A stretch of 64,000 bases of DNA from Rhizophagus irregularis (lineage: Eukaryota; Glomeromycota; Glomeromycetes; Glomerales; Glomeraceae), in the NCBI RefSeq assembly GCF_026210795.1, contig NC_089432.1, positions 2,356,001 through 2,420,000 on the forward strand. The letters are read 5' to 3'. Of the stretch, positions 1 through 9,316 are shown piece by piece. The position numbers and the translations under genes are program-made. Below the pieces are notes generated by a model, which was not told the DNA's origin, ran no database searches, and saw only the letters and a list, made by a program, of their open reading frames with translations. The number at the start of each line of letters is the position of its first letter. Position 1 is the stretch's first letter.

Positions 1-677
1 GATAGAAATGGCTGAGGAGGATATTGAGAAAACAGCTTTTATTTGTTCGGCAGGATTGTATGAATATAATGTCATGCCATTTGGATTGACAAATGCACCT
101 GCAAGCTTTCAAAGATTAATGGATAAAGTACTGAAGGAATACCTGAATGATTTTGTGATAGTATATATTGATGATATAATGATATATTCAGAAAATTTTG
201 AAGACCATCTGAAACACATAAAGTTAGTGTTGGAAAAATTAAAGGAAGTAAGCTTAATATTAAAATTAAAGAAATGTATATTCGGAAAAACAGAAATAGA
301 ATTTTTAGGATATGTAGTTGGTAAAAATGGATTAAAACCGAGTCCAGGAAAGGTTGAAAAGATACAAAAATTAACAGCACCAACAAATATAAAAGGTGTA
401 AGGTCAATATTAGGATTATGTACGTATTATAGAAAATTTATTAAAGATTTTTCAAAAATAGTAAAACCAATAACATCTTTATTGAGAAAAGATGAAAAAT
501 TTGAATGGGGTATCAAACAACATGAAGCATTGGAAATATTAAAAAGGAAATTAACTGAAGAACCAGTGTTAAGACAACCAAATTGGCTAAGGAAATTCAT
601 ATTGATTACAGATGCTTCAGGAATAGGATTAGGGGCAGTACTAGCTCAAAAAAATGATAAAGGTCGAGAATATGTAA
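1..677 (+). pseudogene. Ty3/gypsy reverse transcriptase and start of RNase H (partial)
   Basis: This is the RT part of a retrotransposon Pol polyprotein. It enters from outside the window and is broken at 677/678 by an inserted transposon. The sequence shows the Ty3-type RT block FGLTNAPASFQRLMD, then the catalytic YIDD box (VIVYIDDIMIYS), the thumb and connection region (FLGYVVGKNGLKPSPGKVEKI and LGLCTYYRKFIKDFS), and the first RNase H strand (ILITDASGIGLGAVLAQ). The reading frame continues at 4180, where the rest of RNase H lies; removing the insert plus one TAA copy restores an unbroken frame across the join. The frame is open here, but the element as a whole is dead because later parts carry stops and frameshifts. 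Confidence 0.93.
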
Positions 678-1176
678 GGGCTGTGACATATATTACCTCA
701 TATCATTTTATTATAGGTGTGTACAGGTAAGATATCTGATCACGTGAATGTCAATCATTTTCCTTTTATAGATCTAGAATTATAAAAAGGGCTGAAATTT
801 TTTTTTTAAAAAAAAAAATGTTCGAATTTTGTTTTTTTTTTCATCGGCTTATTAGCACTCACTCCAAACAAAATACACTAAATAAAAATGATAGATAAAA
901 AATTTCATTGTATAGTAGTTTATTTTGTATTCAAAGATATATTTATTGATTCTCGAGCATTAAAAAATTCCATCCAAAAAAATTATGCCAACATTTTTAA
1001 TATGACGATCATGCATATTGCTGCGTATTGCTGCGGGGAGGGAAGATATCTCGCTAGTTGCTACAAAAAAGAAATTTGAATTGCTGCGGAGTTCATGACA
1101 CATTCAACTTTCAAGATTTGATTTTAAAAACTTTTAATATAACAAACGCATCAATAATTTTATTTCCAGTGCTAAA

Positions 1177-1443
1177 ATGAGTCATCAAACCTTCTTTCTT
1201 AGCCCTAAATTTAATAAGAAATCAATCTTTCATTCACCAACAAATAAGTCCCAAGAGTTTGTTAACGCTTATGTATATAGTATTATGGTTAAGAATGGGA
1301 ACGGAATTCCCAACCGTGCTGATATTTGTAGTGAAGCAGCAAAAGAGTGGAACAAAATTAAAATCAAGAGTAGACTGGAAATTGATGACATGATTAGAAT
1401 TATCTGGCCACGCCACATAATCTATGTAATATGCAAACAATAA
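1177..1443 (+). CDS. HMG-box-like small protein in the Harbinger-like element
   Basis: This 88-residue ORF resembles a MATA-HMG/HMG-box DNA-binding domain. After a basic, serine-rich start come NAYVYSIMVKNGNG, then ADICSEAAKEWNKIKIKSRLEID, which has the spacing of box helices 1 and 2 with the conserved tryptophan. HMG-like ORFs are common in this kind of fungal genome, and it could act as the DNA-binding partner of a transposase; that role is inference. It overlaps the next ORF by a few bases and may be the 5' part of one longer decayed gene. It has no internal stop but is short for a stand-alone transcription factor. Confidence 0.5.
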   Translation: MSHQTFFLSPKFNKKSIFHSPTNKSQEFVNAYVYSIMVKNGNGIPNRADICSEAAKEWNKIKIKSRLEIDDMIRIIWPRHIIYVICKQ

Positions 1444-3455
1444 GGCCATTACCTTCTGCACCTAGAGAAGATTCACATCCTCCTCTTCCTACTCTTCCTG
1501 CAATTCGTTCAGCAGATCCTATACTGGAAATTTCTGTCAATGCATCAGCACAAAGAAAAGTGGTAAATGAGATAAAAATAGCCGAAAAAAAGATTAGTGA
1601 ATTCGAGCAGATCTACAATATTTCAACAGATTATCAATTTCGACATGATACATACTTGAAAATAGGAAGTCATCAAGCTGAAATTGAATCTAACAGGAAA
1701 AGAATTATTAAATTAAAAAGGAATGCTGATTATGCTCAAAAATGCAAAGAAAAAAAAAGAAAAATACTTCACGAAGACCAGATGGTAATACTATATGATA
1801 AGCCTGGTCGGCCCCCATTTCTTTTTGAACATCCGAATTTGCATGATCATATCCACGATTTGATCGAGTTTGGAGCAGCTGATAAAAAACGACGAAAGGA
1901 AGTGATTAAAGTGTGAACTATCGAACATTTGCGCAAAAATCTTGAAGAAAATTATGATGTTTATATGGCGAGAACAATATTGAACAATTACCTGCTGCCT
2001 TGCCAATCCAATTCTATAGCCGCAAATAAAAGCACATCATCATCCAGCGTGGGTCTCAGTAGCGGGAGTTTCGCATACTGAAACACGCGACCATTCTGAT
2101 GGTCATTATTGTCTTGCATCTACTAAATATGCAAGGCAATTTGCTACCGCCTTTGCCGATAATTCCGTTGTTATTTCACAAGATGACAAGGTGAAGATAG
2201 GTCTTGGAGTACCTGCTGTAGGTTGAACATTTCATTCGTTGCAGTCAGTTAATGAACCTGTTAGTGTAGCCGACCATGATTTTCCTTTAGGAAATGCGCA
2301 GAAGTTGGTTCTGTCGGTTTACCTTATAACAAAACCAAACGAGTCAAATGATGAATTACAAACAGAACAACTTGCCATTTTTGTACGCCATCAATGGTCT
2401 CTTGGTACGTCTTCACTCACACACATGCAAGATCTTGAAAGCCTTGTCCTGGATCCTCAATATGATGATGTATTGAAAACCGGTGGAGAAATTCGACCGA
2501 TCTGGGTATTACTGGTAGATGAAAGGCCGGACGAGAATCCAAGACATCTAAAGAACATTAAAATATACTGTCAACTTTTTCAAAAGTTTGATTTAGATTA
2601 CTTGACTGTTCGAACACATGCCCCAGGATAATCTAAGTATAATCCTGTTAAAAGAGGCATGGCTACACTATCTGGAAAATTGGCAGATATTATACTACCG
2701 ATTGATCACTTTGGATCGCACCTAAATACACAAGGTAAAGTGATTGTTCCAGAATTGGCCCTGTGAAACTTCTGATATGCTGGAGAAACACTTTGCGATA
2801 TTTGGCGTCGAGATTTGATTTTTGGGAAAAAAGTTAATGCACGGTATGTTGAAGAGCTATCTAATCCATTCGAAAATTTAGAGTTTGAAGGTACAGACAA
2901 AGAAAAAGCAGAAGAACAAAAACAACAAAAAAGAAAACAAAAAAAGGAGATGACTCACCAGAATGTTTTGTGCCATGGTCATGGATCGAAAATCACTGTA
3001 ATTTATGCCAGTATTCTCTTGATATTAAACATTGTACGAATACAAGCTGCTGTGGACCACCTCGTGCAAAAGAAGCCATGGATTTTCTTTTTTCGAATAA
3101 TGGCTTTTTGCCTCCAGTTACGAAAGCTAAAGACGGACATTTCACAAATGCCATACATCTCCTTGAATATTTTGATCTCATGAAAATTCCTGAGTACGAT
3201 TTTCACTGCCCGTCCCTTGATCAGACAGCCTATTCGCGTCTTTGTTGCTCCGCGTGCAATAAGTATTTTCCAACACTTACTTATTTAACGAACAACAAAA
3301 AAACATTGCATCCTATCAGCCGTAGATGACCTAAAGGGAAATCTAGAGAACAAAATTTGAGAGTCCTTGACGATTTCTCTCTTCTTCCATCACAGCAAAA
3401 GCAACCTCTCTTTGACGAAACATATTTAAGGGATTGCATGTCAGATAAAGAATGA
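1431..3455 (+). pseudogene. decayed transposon-borne protein, possible DDE-type transposase
   Basis: A long coding relic can be read across 1431-3455 through several in-frame stops (near 1914, 2224, 2629, 2764, 2773 and 3328) and at least two frameshifts (about 2000-2040 and about 2950). Recognisable blocks include VVISQDDKVKIGLGVPAVG, IWVLLVDERPDENP and IILPIDHFGSHLN, with acidic residues spaced as in RNase-H-fold transposases. A cysteine-rich part (CNLCQYSLDIKHC, then SCC, CCSACNKYF) follows. Almost all stops are TGA where CGA (Arg) fits, or TAA where CAA fits. I did not recognise a named family; the DDE assignment is tentative. Its position between the TIRs suggests that it was the element's transposase. 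Confidence 0.5.
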
Positions 3456-3465
3456 TAGTTGTATA

Positions 3466-4033
3466 TAGGGATGGCAACGGTCGGTCATGGTCGGTCATCG
3501 GTCAGTCATAACCGGTCAAGAACCTTTGACCGACCGACCGACCATTTGACCGACCGTTTGACCGACCGTTTGACCGATCATTTTTTTTATATTTTCTCAG
3601 CGTTTTTATTAAGGAAATTGAAAAAACGTGCGAAAACATTTTTTTTTATTAAATTATTAATAAAAAACATGCGAAAACGTTTTTTTTTATTAAATTATTA
3701 ATAAAAAACGTTTTCGCAACATTTCTATTAAAATAATTAAAAAAACGTTGCGAAAACGTTTTATTTTAATTAAATTACTAATAAAAACGTTTTCGCAACG
3801 TTTTTTGTTAAAATAATTAAAACCGTTTGCGAAAAACGTTTTTTAAAATTAAATTATTAATAAAAAACATTTTCGCGACGTTTTTTATTAAATTTTTCAT
3901 AAAAAAATTTGGTCGGTCAAACGGTCGGTCAAACGGTCAGTCAAACAGTCGGTCAGAAGTCTTGACCGACCGATATCGGTCACGGTCATGACCGGTCATA
4001 ATCGGTTAATGACCGTGACTGTTGCCATCCCTA
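3466..4033. mobile_element. hAT-type MITE, copy 1
   Basis: This 568-bp non-coding element starts TAGGGATGGCAACGGTCGGT and ends with the inverted counterpart GTTGCCATCCCTA. Perfect 8-bp target duplications GTTGTATA lie at 3458-3465 and 4034-4041, as expected for hAT transposition. Beneath the termini are repeated GACCGACCGTTTGACC motifs on the left and GGTCGGTCAAACGGTC motifs on the right. The core repeats AAAACGTTTT/TTATTAAATTATTAATAA palindromes, so the whole unit can fold back on itself. A shorter copy lies at 51779-52163. Confidence 0.9.
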
Positions 4034-4179
4034 GTTGTATATACTGAAAATTTTTTTAATAAAGCATGTATAAAATCTAAGCCACTAATATCACGTGATT
4101 TATAATAAACTGTGTAACCTAAGATTCCCTGCCACCCACCCACCCCCTAAAATATTAGGTAATATATGTCCTGGCCCTA

Positions 4180-4467
4180 ATAGAATACGCTAGTAAAAGT
4201 TTAAACAGAACAGAACAAAGGTGGCCAATAACTGAACAGGAATGTTATGCAATCATATGGGGAATACAACACTTCCATAAATATTTGATTAATAAAAAAT
4301 TTGAAGTGGTAACAGATCATGCAGCCTTGAAAGGATTAATGACTGCAAAGGTACCAAAAGGAAAAAGATCAAGATGGGTCATGGAATTAGAACAGTATGA
4401 TTTTGAAATAACTCACAGACCTGGAAAAGAAAATAAAAATGCAGATGCATTATCAAGGATAATATAA
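4180..4467 (+). pseudogene. Ty3/gypsy RNase H, 3' portion
   Basis: This is the continuation of the RNase H domain interrupted at 677. It reads IEYASKSLNRTEQRW, then EQECYAIIWGIQHFHKYL, the catalytic-site region FEVVTDHAALKGL, and the typical Ty3 end of the domain, FEITHRPGKENKNADALSR. It stops with TAA at 4465-4467. In a normal Ty3 element the integrase zinc finger follows shortly; here about 1.2 kb of extra sequence separates RNase H from integrase and includes a kinase-like module. Confidence 0.9.
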
Positions 4468-4471
4468 ATAG

Positions 4472-4783
4472 ATGAGTAAAAGGACTAGGATTCAAAATAT
4501 ATATATTAATAAAATATATAATAAGAACAACATGATAGAACCACCTATGGATTGGGTCCTTACTGGTCAAATAAAAGTACGTGAAATAACTGAAGTGATG
4601 ATAAAAGAAGGAAAGGATAGGACAATCATCCATTTAGAAGTAGAGGATAGAATAGACAGGATACTCGTAAATGTAGATATCATAATGAGTTATAAGGAGA
4701 GAAAGATAAAATTAATAATGGACGATGGGGAAGACATAGTAATACAAGAAGGACCAATAGAAAAAGGATTAGGATGGATATGA
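4472..4783 (+). CDS. unrecognised 103-aa ORF between RNase H and integrase
   Basis: This is a charged, isoleucine-rich ORF starting four bases after the RNase H stop, in a different frame. Visible features are alternating beta-like stretches (RTIIHLEVEDRIDRILVNVDIIM, read in pieces) and a C-terminal GLGWI. I recognise no domain. It may be a spacer of the original polyprotein, shifted out of frame by an indel, rather than an independent gene. Confidence 0.3.
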   Translation: MSKRTRIQNIYINKIYNKNNMIEPPMDWVLTGQIKVREITEVMIKEGKDRTIIHLEVEDRIDRILVNVDIIMSYKERKIKLIMDDGEDIVIQEGPIEKGLGWI

Positions 4784-4849
4784 TATAAATTAGTTATAGG
4801 AAATGAAATATATATATATAGGTAGAAATACCCCAGATCAAAAATAAAA

Positions 4850-5089
4850 ATGGAACAAGTGGTGAAAAATACAAATTATAAAATAAAGGATATAATCAAA
4901 AATTTAGAAGATATAACAAAAGAATTAAACAGGATAAATTATAACTATAAATATAAAGCTGAAAATTTTGAAGATAGTAAAGAAAGACCATCAATATTAG
5001 AAACCCAAGAGGAAATATTACAAATAGAAGTAATATTGAGCAGGATAAATCGATTAAAACTATCAGAGCTATGTAAAAATGGGACCTAA
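4850..5089 (+). CDS. coiled-coil-like 79-aa ORF in the retrotransposon
   Basis: This is a short ORF rich in Lys, Glu, Ile and Asn with heptad-like spacing (IIKNLEDITKELNRINYN and ILSRINRLKLSELC). Its stop overlaps the ATG of the following kinase-like ORF (ATGGGACCTAA), so the two are read in offset frames. No domain is recognised. It is probably part of the extra segment carried between RNase H and integrase. Confidence 0.3.
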   Translation: MEQVVKNTNYKIKDIIKNLEDITKELNRINYNYKYKAENFEDSKERPSILETQEEILQIEVILSRINRLKLSELCKNGT

Positions 5090-5633
5090 AATAATAATTA
5101 TATGTGGAGTCAATGGTACAGGAGAAACATTTATCGTAAATAAACTCATAAAAGAATTTGAAAAAGCAGGACAAAGTGTAAGATTTAATACCTTTAAAAG
5201 GAGAAGGGAAGATAATGATAAATATAAAATACCAAAAAAGGGTATAGAATGGGAATTTAGGAAGGAAGTGGTTGAACAAATCAACAGGAGAATGGAAGAA
5301 CATGAAAATGAGGATTGGTTAATATTAGATAAAAGTCCCTATAGTGAATACTTTTATCAACAAACACCATCATTTGATAGAGGATATATATCAAAATATG
5401 AGAATCACTTACTAGAAAAGGAGATATTCAGAAACAAAAGGATAATTGATGGATCAATAGTGATATTTCTAGAAAATGACAAATGTTGGGAGAATTACAG
5501 AGGTAGAGAATACTCAAAAAAGGATCAAGGACACAAAACATCATACCCATTATTAAATGAAGAAAGATATATGGAGATGGTGAAATCATTTAAAGAATGT
5601 CAGGATATTTTACGAAGGAGAAAAATATGCTAA
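5079..5633 (+). pseudogene. thymidylate/nucleoside-kinase-like P-loop protein inside Ty3 Pol
   Basis: This 184-residue ORF has the layout of the thymidylate kinase/deoxynucleoside kinase fold. It starts with a P-loop (IIIICGVNGTGETF, where the family has GxxGxGKT/S). The DRSP-like box LDKSPYSEYFYQQ follows near residue 85, then IVIFLEND, and the Arg-rich lid region NYRGRE followed by YPLLNEERYMEM. These enzymes phosphorylate (deoxy)nucleosides or nucleotides. The P-loop lysine is Glu, so this copy should be inactive. The C-terminus reads on, after a frameshift near 5630, into DTDWEKVYNKIIEL and then the integrase zinc finger. This suggests that the kinase was once fused within Pol. It is not a usual Ty3 domain. 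Confidence 0.7.
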
Positions 5634-5639
5634 TATTAA

Positions 5640-6845
5640 GATATCAAATAATGATACTGATTGGGAAAAAGTGTATAATAAAATAATAGAGTTAAACGGT
5701 AATAAATCATCGATAGAAATTAAAAGTGTCGAAATCAAAGAAAATACCAAAGTAATTGATGGTAAAAAGTACATTAAGAAGAATGGTGAAAATGTCAGAA
5801 TAATAGAAAACTTTGAAAAGATGGGAGCATTATATTTGGCTCACAGTCATGAATTATCAGCACATATGGGAATTAAAAGTACTTATGATAATTTAAAAAA
5901 TAAATATTATTGGAAAAATATGTTAAATGACGTCGAAAGATATGTAAGGACATGTGACGAATGTCAAAGAAGAGGAAAACCACAAGGGAAAAATGAATTA
6001 CACCCAATTAAAGTAGTAGAACCATGGTATCAAATTGGGATTGACTTCGTTGGACCATTGAACACGACAACAAATGGTAATAAATATATTATAGTAGCAA
6101 TGGATTACTTTACAAAATGGCCAGAAGCTAAGGCAGTAAAAGAAGCAACTGCTAAGGAAGTATCAAAATTTATTTATGAAGACATTATCTGTAGACATGG
6201 ATGTCTAATGAAGATATTGAGTGATAGGGGGAGTCATTTTAACAATGAAATGATTAAGGAATTAATGGAAAAATTTAAAATTAAATGGAATTTTTTCACA
6301 AGTTATCATCCAGAGACAAATGGATTTGTTGAAAGATTCAACTGAACATTAGGTCAAACATTAGCAAAATTATCAACCAAAGATGATTGGGATCAAAAGA
6401 TAGTACCCATATATACTATTTGCTTATAGAAATAAAAAGCATAGTTCAACAAGAATTTGACCATTTTATTTAACATATGGAAGGAATGTATGGACAATAA
6501 TGGATGAAGATATCAAAGAAATCAACCTAAGTGATAGAATAGTTGGATTATTAGAAGAACTACCAAAAATCTGACATGAAGCTAAAGAACAAATATTAAA
6601 ATCTCAAATAAAACAAAAAGAATATCATGACAGAAAAATAACTAAAGAACATATCTTTGGAATTGGAGATAAGATATTACTTTATGATAAAGCCAAAGCT
6701 CAACAATTATCTGGAAAATTAGAATCAAAATGGTTGGGACCATTTTACATCCATGAAATATTACCAAATGGAGCTTACAAAATTAAAAACATTAAAGGTG
6801 TAATCAAGAAAACACCTGTAAATGGGGAATTATTGAAGACATAAC
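5640..6845 (+). pseudogene. Ty3/gypsy integrase (decayed)
   Basis: This is an integrase with an HHCC zinc finger (H in LAHSHELSAHMG, then CDECQRRG) and a complete catalytic triad context: D in IGIDFVGPL, D in ILSDRGSHF and E in HPETNGFVERFN. The frame is open to 6345 and then hits TGA just after VERFN. The same frame can be followed through two more TGA stops (near 6463 and 6572) to the C-terminal domain (KWLGPFYIHEIL, GAYKIKNIKG), ending near 6843. The stop at 6343 sits where Arg (CGA) is expected. There is no chromodomain. The gene is non-functional as it stands. Confidence 0.88.
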
Positions 6846-7064
6846 ATACACCCATGAGTAGATGATAAATACCATCAAATGATTTTAAAATCACATGAAT
6901 TGAGATCATATGATTTAAAACAATTCTGAGAAAAATAGGAAAAATTAATGAAAATTTCCAAAGAAAGACCTAAGTGAAATCTGGTACAAGAAAACTGTGA
7001 AATTTAAAGAACACATGACAAACCACAGAAACAGCCACAGGACGCAGCTAAGTCAAGTAATGAT

Positions 7065-7130
7065 ACATGCTTGGTTTAGTGGTATAATTCGCATCTACCA
7101 CTTTGAGACACGAGTTTGATTCTTAAAATA
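7065..7130 (+). pseudogene. tRNA-Gly-like relic upstream of the 3' LTR
   Basis: An A-box-like TGGTTTAGTGG (7072-7082) is followed by TATAATTCGC, a loop resembling the Gly anticodon arm (CTACCAC) and a B-box-like GAGTTTGATTC (7112-7122). The order matches eukaryotic tRNA-Gly, but the acceptor ends do not pair and the T-arm is broken. It is therefore a tRNA-derived relic or short SINE fragment. It lies between the integrase and the LTR. Confidence 0.5.
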
Positions 7131-7169
7131 AATTTAATGTGGGCATTAAATTTTCATGCGGGGGATAGT
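7131..7169 (+). promoter_or_regulatory. polypurine tract next to the 3' LTR
   Basis: The purine run GCGGGGGATAG (7159-7169) abuts the TG that opens the LTR, exactly where the plus-strand primer of an LTR retrotransposon lies. The preceding 30 bases hold no other signal. Confidence 0.5.
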
Positions 7170-7945
7170 TGTAATGCCATAATATACATAGTAAATTTAT
7201 TAATTGTGGGCGCAGTATTATATTTAATCTTAGTATATAAAATTTTAATTTATTTTTAGTTGTATTTATAATTGGTCCGAAATGACATTAAACTATTGGT
7301 TACAAAATTAGAGATAATAATTGGACTGAGAAGACATTCAACTATTGATCATTTGATTTAAGGATAAGTATTGATCCGAAAGGTATAGGATTAAGTAGAT
7401 CATTACATAAAAGGTATTACAAATCATAATTAAGGAGTTAATGATGATCCTATGAAAAATAGGAAATCATAAATATTTTGTGGAAATACTTTAAAAACAA
7501 TGGAAACACTTTTAAAGTAATGGGATCACTTTGAAAATCTGAATCCAGAAAGGTGAATTAAGAAATTGGCGAATCATAAACAAGTGTAATTTCTTTTAAA
7601 TAAACGTAATATTTTGGCTTCCTGAAAAAGAGGAAGGATTTCGAACTCTAAGAAATAAAAATGGTTAAGTATTATAAATTTACCTTAATATTGATAATAA
7701 TAATAAAACGAATCTTTTAGCATTTTTCTTATGATGAAAAATTGCCACATTAAGTAAATTAATGGAATTAAAGGTTACTAATATGGGGAAATTATCGCAC
7801 TTTGAAAAGTTAATATAATTAACTTATTTATCATTTAACAGCATTAAACCAAGCATATTATTGTATTTATTTATATTATTAATAAAGAGTTATTTTGTTA
7901 ATACTTATGGTGGCAACGTGATTTATCACGGGCATAGATATTACA
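7170..7945 (+). repeat. 3' LTR of the Ty3/gypsy element
   Basis: This 776-bp non-coding block starts TGTAATGCC and ends ATTACA, giving the usual TG...CA ends within a 6-bp inverted repeat (TGTAAT/ATTACA). It follows the polypurine tract and integrase in the correct order. The 5' LTR lies outside the window, so identity cannot be checked. Only 19 bp separate its end from the virus-like element's left TIR. Confidence 0.65.
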
Positions 7946-7964
7946 ATATAAAGAGATTATTATA

Positions 7965-8416
7965 GCTCAACCCACCTCGGCCGCGGCCTCGCAGTACCTA
8001 CATCCCCCCTCCGTGGGGTAGGGAATCCCCTATATCTGTCACCATCTGTCATTAACATCTGTCATATAATAATATACTAAAAAAGAATGAAATAAGGGAA
8101 AAGAGAGGAAAATACGATAGAATCAGAGGGGTATGACAGATATGACGGATATGACAGATGTTTCAGAAAAATCGGGAGAGGATACTCCCAGAAAAAAGTT
8201 TTGATTTTACCCCCCCAGATCTGTCATTCTGTCATAGATCTGTCATATGATCAGGATTCAGTCTATTCATCTGTCGGAAGCAGTGAGATAGCAAACCGAG
8301 TAAACAGGTAGGTTAATAGCCCCTAGAAGGTCTGTAAAGCCACAGAGAGATAACCGGGTAGAAGCGCGGATCTTTGGAAAAAATATATTCGGCAATTGAA
8401 GATTAGGTAACTATAA
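7965..8416 (+). repeat. left terminal inverted repeat (452 bp)
   Basis: It starts GCTCAACCCACCTCGGCCGC and matches the reverse complement of 30724-31175 with one difference seen by eye (GATAG against GAAAG in the ACGATAGAATC stretch). It holds many copies of ATCTGTCAT and its complement ATGACAGAT. It ends at the promoter-like AATTGAAGATTAGGTAACTA directly before the first gene. Confidence 0.97.
8396..8403 (+). promoter_or_regulatory. TTGAAGAT promoter-like motif (left TIR)
   Basis: TTGAAGAT lies 24 bp before the ATG of the first gene. The same or a close sequence precedes most element genes on their coding strand: 30737-30744, 28101-28108 (TTGAAGAC), 25588-25595 (CTGAAGAT), 25015-25022, 15925-15932 and 15205-15212 (TTAAAGAT). 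Confidence 0.6.
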
Positions 8417-8426
8417 GTAACATACA

Positions 8427-8942
8427 ATGATAAACTTACACGCCGCCACTTCTCTTGCCGAAGATCTTGGTCTCGATCTTGTAGACATCTATGGAATCCG
8501 TAAATGGATCCAAATGCAGGCTTCGCCCTTCAACGACCCGGACATAGTAAGAGAGATGGTCAGAAACCTTCCGATCAAAGAATTCGGAAAACATCTCAAG
8601 ATAAACAGACTCTGGTACAACGGTTGTAAAGCCGAGTTGTGGAAGCGATATAAAGAAGCTGAGGAGGTATACAAACAGGCAGTAGACTACTACAGGGAGG
8701 CCATTGGCAATTTCAATGAAGCCGATCAGAAAAAATACACTAGGTTCGCAGGAATGGTGGCAGTAGAAAGAGCTCTTCTCAGATGTGGCTTTATAACGCA
8801 AGAGTCCGACTGGGAGAAATGGACTCAAATAACGTACAACATCCAATTGCTTAAGGAAGGCCGCACTCTTGATGACTCGGACGATGAATCAGATGATGGA
8901 GAGGTATCTCTCGATGACTCGGATGATGAGGAATACTTTTAG
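8427..8942 (+). CDS. unknown acidic-tailed protein of the virus-like element
   Basis: This 171-residue protein is read out of the left TIR and is the only gene served by that TIR's promoter-like motif. The body is mostly helical in appearance (LAEDLGLDLVDIYGIRKWI, YKEAEEVYKQAVDYYREAIG). The C-terminal 30 residues are an acidic Ser/Asp repeat (DDSDDESDDGE, DDSDDEEYF). I recognise no family. Its terminal position with a TIR promoter suggests an early or regulatory role, which is inference. The start is the first ATG after the motif. It is tail to tail with the next gene (9-bp gap). Confidence 0.8.
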   Translation: MINLHAATSLAEDLGLDLVDIYGIRKWIQMQASPFNDPDIVREMVRNLPIKEFGKHLKINRLWYNGCKAELWKRYKEAEEVYKQAVDYYREAIGNFNEADQKKYTRFAGMVAVERALLRCGFITQESDWEKWTQITYNIQLLKEGRTLDDSDDESDDGEVSLDDSDDEEYF

Positions 8943-8951
8943 AAGGCGGTA

Positions 8952-9272
8952 CTAATCTGTCTTTCTCTTTTTTGCTTCCTTAAGGCATTTATCAATACAC
9001 TGTTTACACGCGTCATCAGACTCTAAAATTTTTTGCCCAAGTTTTTTGCATTGCCTATTATACGCCGTCTGATGTCTTTTAGCCGCGGTTTCTTTTTTCT
9101 TCTCCTTGGTTTTCTTTTTGATAACCCAGTCTATCCCAGTAAAAGTATTCTTATGCATCCCACAAACTACACAGTCACCATGTAAACGATAGCGGCCATT
9201 TGTGGTCATATCTTGTATTTCACTAGCAGTCTCGGTTTCCTTCTTACACTTTAGGCAGTAAAATCGTGTCAT
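8952..9272 (-). CDS. DUF5679-like zinc-ribbon protein
   Basis: This is a small basic cysteine protein. The core FYCLKCKKETETASEI, then NGRYRLHGDCVVCGMHK, matches the pattern of DUF5679 (YCxKC ... NGR ... GxCxVCG), a zinc-ribbon domain seen in adintoviruses, Polinton-like viruses and giant viruses. A lysine-rich segment and a further CKQCIDKC pair follow. The first in-frame ATG is at 9272. The frame remains open upstream on this strand, but that part overlaps the integrase start on the other strand, so I chose 9272. A DNA-binding virion or core protein is plausible but not shown. Confidence 0.7.
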   Translation of the reverse strand: MTRFYCLKCKKETETASEIQDMTTNGRYRLHGDCVVCGMHKNTFTGIDWVIKKKTKEKKKETAAKRHQTAYNRQCKKLGQKILESDDACKQCIDKCLKEAKKRKTD

Positions 9273-9316
9273 CTTAAGATTTGAAGTCCGAAATCTTTCC
9301 TTTAATTTGTCGTAAT

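Larger units (their letters stand above)
678..4177. mobile_element. Harbinger-like DNA transposon inserted in the Ty3 RNase H
   Basis: This is a 3.5-kb insert with about 20-bp terminal inverted repeats: GGGCTGTGACATATATTACC on the left and, read as reverse complement, GGGCCAGGACATATATTACC on the right. It is flanked by the direct repeat TAA (675-677 and 4178-4180). A 3-bp TWA target duplication and GGG-starting TIRs are typical of PIF/Harbinger-type elements, so the superfamily call is inferred from the ends. Precise excision restores the interrupted RNase H frame, which fixes the borders well. Inside are an HMG-box-like ORF, a decayed long coding region and a nested hAT MITE. Confidence 0.8.

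Noticed and set aside
8436-8846. Long minus-strand ORF opposite the first element gene
   Set aside because: It is a shadow of the 8427-8942 gene. That gene has the promoter motif and a conserved-looking acidic tail; the antisense frame has no recognisable feature.
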